In this document: one piece after another, positions 14,401 to 20,347 of the stretch
Layout: each line of letters opens with the position of its first letter
How positions within the stretch are numbered: the first letter of the stretch is position 1
Assembly: GCA_903835865.1 (NCBI GenBank)
Contig: CAILON010000139.1
Location: 1 to 20,347 of the forward strand
Direction: 5' to 3'
DNA length: 20,347 nt
From: an uncultured beta proteobacterium
GTDB taxonomy: Bacteria > Pseudomonadota > Gammaproteobacteria > Burkholderiales > Burkholderiaceae
Made by a program: the position numbers and the translations under genes
The notes under the pieces: model-generated
Database searches by the model: none
What the model was told of the DNA's origin: nothing
Seen by the model: only the letters and a program-made list of their open reading frames with translations

Positions 14401-15534
14401 CTAGCTCACTTTTGTCCAAGCTGCTTTACCGGCATACTTTTTAATTTCAGCCTCATCGAATTCAAAGCCAAGACCTGGTGTTTGGTGCAAGATTAAGTCA
14501 CCGTTCTTAAAAGTAAGTTGCTTATTAATCAGTCTACGGAAATTGAGGACCTGGTCATCTAAGAAGAACTCTACAAAACGTGCATTGGGTGTTGCTGCTA
14601 CAAGTGGTGCATGTAGATCGTGCATCCAGTGCGGACATACAGTCACCCCTTTTAAATCTGCGTATGCAGCGATGCGACGCCATTCGGTAATGCCACCACA
14701 TACTGCTGCGTCAGATTGCAAAATGGCTGCGCCGCCGGTATCAATCAATTCTCTAAAACGCCAGCGTCCAGCTTCCATTTCACCAGTAGCAACATTGATA
14801 CTGGTTTGACGCGCTAGCGCTGCATGTAAATCAATCGCATCCGGTGAGAAAGGCTCTTCTATCCAATAAGGGTTGTATGCCTCAAAGCGTCGGATATATT
14901 CCAAGGCAGTAGGCAAATCACGCCAGGCATTGTTCGCATCTAGCATCAATAAAATATCCTCACCAATAGCTTTACGAGCCGCCTTCACTCTCGCCTCTTC
15001 TTCTGAAGGCGATAAGCGCCCCACCTTCATTTTGACGGCCTTAAAGCCCTGCTTAACGTAGGACTCCATTTCTTTACCCAGCTTTGCAGGCGTCTTTCCA
15101 TCAAGATAGTAGCCACCACTGGCATATGCTGGAACATGATCATCCACTACCGCACCAAGATAGTGGTGCAGTGGTAAACCTACTGAGCGTGCATTTAAAT
15201 CCCATAAGGCTGTATCCAAAATAGATATAGCCCTCATCACCACGCCCGCACGTCCTTGCAAGATGGATTCGTTATACATCTCCATCCACAGTCCTTCACT
15301 ACGATGGCTATTCTGACCAATCAGCTTGGGTGCCAATATCTGCTCAATAGCGATTTTGGCAATATCACCCCCAGCGCTGCCAACATAACAAAAACCTATG
15401 CCCTCATTGCCATCTTTACCCCGCACTTTGACTATGCAGTAGTGTCGCTCTGATACGGTACGAGTTGAAAATGAAGTCACCTTATCTAAAGGTACTGCTA
15501 CCGATGCAACTTGCACTGACTCAATAATGGGCAT
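14401..15534 (-). CDS. Enolase-superfamily (mandelate racemase/muconate lactonizing) acid-sugar dehydratase-like protein
   Basis: A 377-aa cytoplasmic Mg-dependent enzyme. The N-terminal capping domain covers about 1-130. In the barrel, the KxK motif is Lys168-Lys170 (VKMKVG). Metal ligands are Asp199 (LMLDANN), Glu226 (WIEEPF) and Glu252 (TGEMEAG), and the His302 (CPHWMHD)/Asp275 (QSDAAVCGG) dyad completes the mandelate-racemase subgroup set. This subgroup abstracts the proton next to a carboxylate; most members are acid-sugar dehydratases or racemases. AAGGAG precedes the ATG. It converges on the TRAP operon across a shared terminator. With the aldolase and reductase nearby it could supply the 2-keto-3-deoxy acid. 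The substrate stays open. Confidence 0.9.
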   Translation of the reverse strand: MPIIESVQVASVAVPLDKVTSFSTRTVSERHYCIVKVRGKDGNEGIGFCYVGSAGGDIAKIAIEQILAPKLIGQNSHRSEGLWMEMYNESILQGRAGVVMRAISILDTALWDLNARSVGLPLHHYLGAVVDDHVPAYASGGYYLDGKTPAKLGKEMESYVKQGFKAVKMKVGRLSPSEEEARVKAARKAIGEDILLMLDANNAWRDLPTALEYIRRFEAYNPYWIEEPFSPDAIDLHAALARQTSINVATGEMEAGRWRFRELIDTGGAAILQSDAAVCGGITEWRRIAAYADLKGVTVCPHWMHDLHAPLVAATPNARFVEFFLDDQVLNFRRLINKQLTFKNGDLILHQTPGLGFEFDEAEIKKYAGKAAWTKVS

Positions 15535-15614
15535 CTGAACTCCTTAAACAAAAAAATATTGTATCGATTATTTACTTTTTGAGAGGGGGTCACCATTCGC
15601 CACCAGGAAAAGGA

Positions 15615-17147
15615 ATGTCATTTTTGGCTATTACACATTCAGAGAGCGGTATTTGCTGCACCACAACAAAAATATCAGACCTTAGTCCCGCATTATTAGA
15701 TAATGACGCTGTGAATAAAAAAGTATCTCAAGGCACCGGGGCTTCTCATTGGGTGCTCTCTCTATCTTGCTGCACTCTTGCAGGTCTAACGTTGCTGCTA
15801 GCCCCTGGGGCGCAGGCACAAACCAAACAAAGTCAAAAGGCATCTTCGGCGACTCAAAAAGTCATTATTCAAAGCTCAGGTCAACGTAGCTTTAAAGACA
15901 ATGCCTCTAATAACGGCAGTAAGTCGAATAGCCTTAATCCCGCTCTATTCCAGCGCAAAGATCCGGATGAGCTCGTTCTGGATAGCGCAGGTAATCTGGA
16001 CTATCGCGTTAGTCAAGGCTGCATCAGAAGAAGTTTGAATGAAGATAGCCTCCCAGCAAATATCGGGATTGATAATCGCGCCCTTTCTGAGTTCTTCAAG
16101 ACCCAAACTAAATCCTTCTTTGATCGAATGCGTGGCGAATGCATTCCCTATGCAGTAGCTTTTGGTAGTCGTAATCGCTTTGATTCCCTGAGCATTATGA
16201 ATGGGCCCATTCAGGATGCCAGAACCGAAGTGTGGACATTTACACCATCAGCCTTTGGTGGATTCTTAGTACAGCAGGATTACTTAAGAAATGAATCTAA
16301 AAATCTTTCAGAGATTCTCCTCCCGCTCCGGGAAGTTTTATACGACCCTACCAAGGTGGGTGATACATTACCCATGGAATTAGTATGGGAACTCAACTCC
16401 ATCATTAAACAAATTTATCCTGAAGACAATAACTCTCTCGAAAATACCAGTAGCGTAGTTCGTATCATTGTGGATTTCGGAGATCGGGAGCGGTGGGCAC
16501 AAATCTGGGCTGTGGAAATTATTGATCCCGCTAATAAAGAAGTTTTTGCAAGCGCCTATTGGGTTGAGCGCAACGATCTACCAGGGGGCTTTTTCACCAG
16601 CAGCGGTGAGTCTCTTGAGAGATCCTTTTGGACTAACCCGCTCAGCTATCGTCGTATCTCTCGCGGCGTCGGAAGCGTACGAGCTTCCTCTAGCAAGCGC
16701 CCGAGTAGTACTACCGCGACTGCCCAGACTGCACCACCTAAACAGCGCTATCGCACCCATATGGGAATTGATTATGCTGCGCCAACTGGTACGCCTGTTT
16801 TTAGCGTAGCGACCGGTAAAGTCGTTCATCTCGGCTTTAATGGCGCGTTTGGAAATCTCATTGTTTTAGAGCATCCTGGAAATTACCATACCTACTATGC
16901 CCACTTGAGCAGCTACAACGTAGAACTTGCCTTAGGCAACGAAGTTCGTCGAGGCTTTGAAATTGGCTACGTAGGATCAACCGGAAGATCGACTGGGCCA
17001 CACCTGCATTTTGAATTAAGAAAGAATGGTATTTATGTTGATCCATATGGCGCAAAGACCCAACTGGATTTATGGTCCATGCGCGATAACGAGAGTGGCC
17101 AACTTACCCGAGAAATCTTGCTACTTGGAAGTACGATTAAGAATTAA
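15615..17147 (+). CDS. M23-family peptidoglycan endopeptidase with long N-terminal domain
   Basis: A 510-aa envelope protein. A hydrophobic segment at about 43-68 ending APGAQAQ serves as an unusually late signal or anchor. A mixed domain of about 80-350 with no clear family match follows, then a Ser/Thr/Pro linker (about 355-378) and a LytM/M23 domain. In that domain His382 and Asp386 (HMGIDYAAPTG), His430 (YYAHL), and His463 and His465 (GPHLHFEL) form the complete zinc and catalytic set, so it should be active on peptide cross-links. The ATG at 15615 was chosen for its AGGA site; a TTG at 15579 adds 12 residues without support. A GTG at 15711 would give a conventional short signal peptide and is the main alternative. 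The gene is followed by a terminator. Confidence 0.85.
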   Translation: MSFLAITHSESGICCTTTKISDLSPALLDNDAVNKKVSQGTGASHWVLSLSCCTLAGLTLLLAPGAQAQTKQSQKASSATQKVIIQSSGQRSFKDNASNNGSKSNSLNPALFQRKDPDELVLDSAGNLDYRVSQGCIRRSLNEDSLPANIGIDNRALSEFFKTQTKSFFDRMRGECIPYAVAFGSRNRFDSLSIMNGPIQDARTEVWTFTPSAFGGFLVQQDYLRNESKNLSEILLPLREVLYDPTKVGDTLPMELVWELNSIIKQIYPEDNNSLENTSSVVRIIVDFGDRERWAQIWAVEIIDPANKEVFASAYWVERNDLPGGFFTSSGESLERSFWTNPLSYRRISRGVGSVRASSSKRPSSTTATAQTAPPKQRYRTHMGIDYAAPTGTPVFSVATGKVVHLGFNGAFGNLIVLEHPGNYHTYYAHLSSYNVELALGNEVRRGFEIGYVGSTGRSTGPHLHFELRKNGIYVDPYGAKTQLDLWSMRDNESGQLTREILLLGSTIKN

Positions 17148-17173
17148 AAAAGGGTCCCTAGGACCCTTTTTTA
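17146..17173. terminator. Bidirectional terminator between M23 peptidase and usp
   Basis: AAAAAAGGGTCC (17146-17157) and GGACCCTTTTTT (17161-17172) form a 12-bp stem with a CTA loop. A runs on one side and T runs on the other make it work for both convergent genes. It begins at the stop codon of the peptidase and ends 17 bases from the usp stop. Confidence 0.88.
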
Positions 17174-17189
17174 TTGAAGCAAGAATAAC

Positions 17190-17630
17190 TTAAGCAAGCA
17201 CTAAAACCGGTAAGGTTGCATGCACGATCACTTCGTGCGTCTCACTTCCAAGCAACATGCCTTTAATGCCAGTAAGTTTGTGTGAAGCCATTACGATGAC
17301 ATCAGCTTTGGCTTTCTTAGCTGCGTCCAAAATACCTTCTGATAAGTTGGAATTAGAAATATGAAGGGTTTTTGCTTTGATGCCAGCGCCAAGGGTGGTG
17401 GCTGCTTTTTTAAATACATCTTGCGCATAGGCCTCGCAGGCTTTCTTATGATCTTTTTGCGAAATACCATAACCCATCGTGCTATCGGAGTACACCGTAG
17501 GCGGCATTGGATCGGATACATACACTAAAGTTACCGCAGCATTATCTGCATTCGCTAGCTGAGCCACTTTCTTGAGGCCTTTTTTACTTACGTCCGAGCC
17601 ATCCACTGGCACTAATAAATGCTTAAACAT
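17190..17630 (-). CDS. Universal stress protein (UspA family)
   Basis: A 146-aa single-domain cytoplasmic Usp. It has the N-terminal HLLVPVDGSDVSKKGL (4-19) with the conserved Asp10, VTLVYVSDP, and the C-terminal strand LPVLVLA. The ATP-loop region reads MASHKLTGIKGMLLGSE (114-130). Compared with the G-2x-G-9x-G-S motif, the first two glycines are Ala115 and Lys118, while Gly128-Ser129 are kept. Nucleotide binding is therefore uncertain. GGGAG precedes the ATG. It is divergent from the DUF2177 gene with 87 bases between starts. That gap holds the perfect inverted repeat ATAATA-CT-TATTAT (17674-17687), which contains TATTAT on both strands and may include the -10 element. Confidence 0.92.
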   Translation of the reverse strand: MFKHLLVPVDGSDVSKKGLKKVAQLANADNAAVTLVYVSDPMPPTVYSDSTMGYGISQKDHKKACEAYAQDVFKKAATTLGAGIKAKTLHISNSNLSEGILDAAKKAKADVIVMASHKLTGIKGMLLGSETHEVIVHATLPVLVLA

Positions 17631-17717
17631 ATCAACTCCCTTTAAATTGAACTATTCATCCACTGTTTCCATCATAATACTTATTATTGACGTATTAAAG
17701 CTCAAGGGATAACTTAA

Positions 17718-18119
17718 TTGCTCAAGTATTTTGGCGTCTATCTTTCATTTCTTATTACGCTAATTGCCATTGATTTGGTCTGGCTGCTAGGCGTTGCCAG
17801 AAACCTCTACCAACAAGAAATGGGCGATCTCATGGCGACCGAGCCCAAGCTGATTGCTGGTCTAGCCTTCTATCTCTTGTATGCCCTTGGGGTTAGCATC
17901 TTTGTGATTGCACCCGCCCTATCAAAACAGTCTTGGTTATATGCAGTGCAATATGGGGCCTTATTTGGTCTATTTTGCTACATGACTTATGACTTAACTA
18001 ATTTAGCTGTCATTCGTAACTTCCCTACCGGCCTCGCCTTTATCGACATCGCCTGGGGTAGTGCTGTCACAGCCTTAGCCGCTGGCGTTGCCTACTGGGT
18101 AGGTAATCGACTCTCTTAA
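17718..18119 (+). CDS. DUF2177 family membrane protein
   Basis: A 133-aa inner-membrane protein with four predicted spans (about 5-25, 45-67, 75-95, 107-130). The family pattern is visible: IDLVWLLGVARNLYQQEMG (18-36), AFYLLYALGVSIFVIAP (51-67) and the strongly conserved GALFGLFCYMTYDLTN (80-95), then DIAWGSAV. The function of DUF2177 is unknown. The start is TTG, with GGGAT a few bases upstream and no ATG that would keep the first helix. It is followed after 30 bases by the SulP transporter on the same strand, so the two may form an operon. Confidence 0.88.
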   Translation: MLKYFGVYLSFLITLIAIDLVWLLGVARNLYQQEMGDLMATEPKLIAGLAFYLLYALGVSIFVIAPALSKQSWLYAVQYGALFGLFCYMTYDLTNLAVIRNFPTGLAFIDIAWGSAVTALAAGVAYWVGNRLS

Positions 18120-18149
18120 TTAAACTGGGTGACTGACTAAACTCTATTC

Positions 18150-19778
18150 ATGTTTTTTCATCCCAAAATTCTGGATTCTTTTGCGGGCTATAACCGCAAG
18201 CTATTTACAAAAGATGTTCTTGCAGGCCTCACAGTCGGAATTGTGGCATTGCCACTGGCAATGGCCTTTGCAATTGCCAGTGGACTAAAACCAGAAGCCG
18301 GTATTTTTACTGCAATTATTGCTGGCGGGCTTATCTCTCTTTTAGGCGGAAGCAGAGTTCAAATTGGTGGGCCTGCAGGTGCATTCATTGTCATCGTCTA
18401 TGGCATTGTTGAGCGCTATGGTGTGCCCAATCTATTATTTGCGACCGCCATGTCTGGTGTCTTTTTATTTTTAATGGGTGTATTTCGCCTTGGCACCTTA
18501 GTTCGATTCATCCCAATTGCAGTCATTATTGGCTTCACAAATGGCATCGCATTTTTGATCGCCCTATCTCAAATAAAAGATTTTTTTGGCTTGCAGATTG
18601 AGAAAATGCCTGCGCAATTTTTTCAAGCAGTGCAAACTCTGTACGCTGCAGCTAATACGGTCAACCCCACTGCCTTAGCTCTAGCTTGCGCCAGCCTTGC
18701 CGTACTCGTTGCCTGGAAGATTTCTCAGAAACACCTTGGCTGGCTTGGGCATATTCCAGGTACGGTAGTGGCCATGGTTCTTGCCACCATTGTTACTACC
18801 CTGTTTAGCTTACCAGTAGATACGATTGGTAGTCGCTTCGGCGGTATTCCCTCTGGCTTGCCCCAGTTTGAATGGTTTCCGATTAGCTGGGATAGTGCTC
18901 AATTTATGGTGACCCCCGCCCTCACACTCGCACTCCTAGGCGCAATTGAATCCCTTCTTTGCGCGCGCATAGCGGATGGCGTGATACATGATCGACATGA
19001 CTCCAACCAAGAACTCATGGCACAAGGCGTTGCCAACGTAGTCATCCCATTTTTTGGGGGTATGCCAGCCACGGGAACCATTGCTCGCACTGTAACTAAT
19101 ATTGAGAGTGGTGGTAACACCCCTCTCTCCGGAATTATTCACTCGCTTACTTTATTGATCATTGTGTTATTTGCGGCGCCCCTTGCCAAAAATATTCCTT
19201 TATCCAGTTTGGCCGCCATTCTGATATATGTAGCCTGGAATATGGGTGAATGGAAAAAGTTTGTAGATCTTAAGCAATTTCGCCTGCCCTATCGCATCAC
19301 CATTTTGAGTGTATTTCTGCTGACGGTCATTCTTGATCTCACGGTTGCAGTTCAAGTTGGCCTCTTGCTTGCTTTCATCACCTTTATCTACCGTATCTCC
19401 AGTCTGTCCCGCTGCGAGCGTGCAGAAGGTAAAGATTTCTCCAAGCTGGCGAATCTTCGAGGAAGGATTGATGCCTATCGGATCTACGGCGCAATCTTTT
19501 TTGGAGCTGTCAAACTTTTGGAAAAAATGGAAGAAAATTTACCCACTCAAACTTTACTGCTCGACTTAAAAAATGTGATCTATGTGGATACCTCTGGCAT
19601 GGACACAATCATGGAGCTTGCCCATCTTTGTAAAATCCGCAATATCAAACTCATTATTTGCGGACTAGATCATCAGCCGCTTGAAATGGCAGAACGCAGC
19701 GGCTTCTTGGAAAAACTTCCGCAGGATTGTTTTTGCCCAGACCTCTATAGTGGGATTGAAGTAGCAACCCACGCTTAG
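18150..19778 (+). CDS. SulP family inorganic anion transporter with STAS domain
   Basis: A 542-aa inner-membrane carrier. The transporter core covers about 15-415, with GLTVGIVALPLAMAFAIASG (26-45) and GGSRVQIGGPAGAFIVIV (66-83), the SulP signature helices. The cytoplasmic STAS domain (about 440-540) carries VDTSGMD, with Ser482, as in anti-sigma-antagonist folds. Members move sulfate, bicarbonate or dicarboxylates with Na+ or H+. The short loop composition is like the bicarbonate/sulfate branches, but the ion cannot be assigned from sequence alone. It is 30 bases after the DUF2177 gene. The stop is 11 bases from the convergent TauE/SafE-like gene with no hairpin seen. Confidence 0.92.
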   Translation: MFFHPKILDSFAGYNRKLFTKDVLAGLTVGIVALPLAMAFAIASGLKPEAGIFTAIIAGGLISLLGGSRVQIGGPAGAFIVIVYGIVERYGVPNLLFATAMSGVFLFLMGVFRLGTLVRFIPIAVIIGFTNGIAFLIALSQIKDFFGLQIEKMPAQFFQAVQTLYAAANTVNPTALALACASLAVLVAWKISQKHLGWLGHIPGTVVAMVLATIVTTLFSLPVDTIGSRFGGIPSGLPQFEWFPISWDSAQFMVTPALTLALLGAIESLLCARIADGVIHDRHDSNQELMAQGVANVVIPFFGGMPATGTIARTVTNIESGGNTPLSGIIHSLTLLIIVLFAAPLAKNIPLSSLAAILIYVAWNMGEWKKFVDLKQFRLPYRITILSVFLLTVILDLTVAVQVGLLLAFITFIYRISSLSRCERAEGKDFSKLANLRGRIDAYRIYGAIFFGAVKLLEKMEENLPTQTLLLDLKNVIYVDTSGMDTIMELAHLCKIRNIKLIICGLDHQPLEMAERSGFLEKLPQDCFCPDLYSGIEVATHA

Positions 19779-19789
19779 GGCCTACTTAC

Positions 19790-20347
19790 TCAAGCAATAC
19801 AAAAGCCGCCTTTTAGTAATGCCTCGGGCAAAACCCATGCGCGATACAAACCAAAGCCACCAGCAGTAAATAACAAGGCAACCGCCAAGTAGCGGACCCA
19901 AACGTATTGTCCAAACTGAGTCAATGCCGCAGAAAACTTGGAGATGAGTAAAAGATTGGGTAAGGTGCCAAGCCCAAATGCGAACATCAGTGCAGCGCCC
20001 GTCCAAATATCCCCAGACAAGAAAGCGAGCGGTAAGACGCTGTAAACCAAACCACAGGGCACCAATCCCCATAGCATGCCGCTAAACCAACGAGAGGGGC
20101 CGCTTGCCATTCCTCCCAAGTATTTAGCCCAGAGACCAGCAATTCGAGAACTTAGCCATTTGCCACCTAAAAGGCCCTGACTTTTACCTATACGAAGCAA
20201 GCGAAAGCCCATAAAAATCAAAATCAGGGATGTCAAAGCAAACAGAGGTCTTTGAATCGGAATCAGGTTTTGCTGCCAAACAACTACCCCAAGCCCAGCG
20301 GCAGCCGCACCTAATAATGTGTAGGTGCAAATACGGCCAAAATGCAT
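19790..20347 (-). CDS. Sulfite exporter TauE/SafE-like (DsbD_2/SafE_2 type) membrane protein, C-terminal part; 5' end outside window
   Basis: The minus-strand frame is open up to the window edge. The Met encoded by the last three bases lies inside the conserved segment GRICTYTLLGA, so the true start and roughly the first 40-60 residues (with the usual Cys-rich first helix) are missing. The 185 residues seen hold about five spans and the motif GMLWGLVPCGLVYSVLPLA (90-108), typical of the SafE_2 branch. That branch often sits beside cbb3-oxidase assembly or heavy-metal P-type ATPase genes; none are in view. Its role may be metal or thiol handling for cytochrome oxidase maturation rather than sulfite export (inference from the family). 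Confidence 0.85.
   Translation of the reverse strand: MHFGRICTYTLLGAAAAGLGVVVWQQNLIPIQRPLFALTSLILIFMGFRLLRIGKSQGLLGGKWLSSRIAGLWAKYLGGMASGPSRWFSGMLWGLVPCGLVYSVLPLAFLSGDIWTGAALMFAFGLGTLPNLLLISKFSAALTQFGQYVWVRYLAVALLFTAGGFGLYRAWVLPEALLKGGFCIA

Noticed and set aside
17674..17687. ATAATA-CT-TATTAT palindrome as a defined operator
   Set aside because: It is perfect but wholly A/T in the arms, easily arises by chance in an AT-rich promoter gap, and no -35 box stands at the right distance; mentioned only under the usp gene.

Overview
The window looks like a piece of a small, gene-dense betaproteobacterial chromosome, most like a freshwater Burkholderiales such as Polynucleobacter. This rests on moderate GC with an AT-leaning third position, very short intergenic gaps, and a gene set rich in periplasmic solute-binding proteins for organic acids (a Bug/TTT type and a TAXI-TRAP type). 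The taxon is an inference from style and gene content. No rRNA, tRNA, IS element, CRISPR array or phage gene was seen. No gap between genes is longer than about 100 bases, so there is no large unexplained non-coding stretch.

Layout. (1) Bases 1-3626, + strand: a tight operon with the 3' part of an MmgE/PrpD-family gene, a D-2-hydroxyacid dehydrogenase, two half-size ChrA-family membrane proteins overlapping by 4 bases, and a Bug-type solute-binding protein. A hairpin terminator at 3657 closes it. (2) Bases 3675-5201, - strand: a 55-aa Pro/Gly/Arg-rich protein with a TTG start, a 45-aa single-span membrane protein, a class III extradiol dioxygenase (DODA/YgiD type) and the fluoride channel CrcB/FluC. 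The two small genes were found by reading the minus strand directly. (3) Bases 5230-7107: a site-2-protease (M50) gene, then cytochrome c' (+) converging on a cytochrome b561-type gene (-); the last two overlap at their 3' ends. (4) Bases 7152-9309: an MFS exporter (+) converging on a 3-hydroxyacyl-CoA-dehydrogenase-family gene (-). (5) Bases 9394-14326, + strand: a second organic-acid module with a GhrA/B-like 2-hydroxyacid dehydrogenase, a DapA-superfamily aldolase/lyase, a TAXI solute-binding protein, an internal terminator hairpin, and a fused TRAP permease. An enolase-superfamily acid-sugar dehydratase (-) faces it across a strong bidirectional terminator. (6) Bases 15615-20347: an M23 endopeptidase, a universal stress protein (-), a DUF2177 membrane protein, a SulP/STAS anion transporter, and a TauE/SafE-like protein cut by the right edge (-).

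How the genes could work together. Region 5 reads as capture and import of a (sugar) acid by TAXI-TRAP. Dehydration by the enolase-superfamily enzyme could give a 2-keto-3-deoxy acid, which the DapA-family enzyme could cleave to pyruvate plus an aldehyde or oxoacid. The GhrA/B-like enzyme could then reduce a glyoxylate- or hydroxypyruvate-type product. Region 1 is an analogous but separate module for another carboxylate. It contains a solute-binding protein with no TctA/TctB partner in view and, in place of one, a split ChrA-type transporter. These substrates are inferred; the sequence does not name them.
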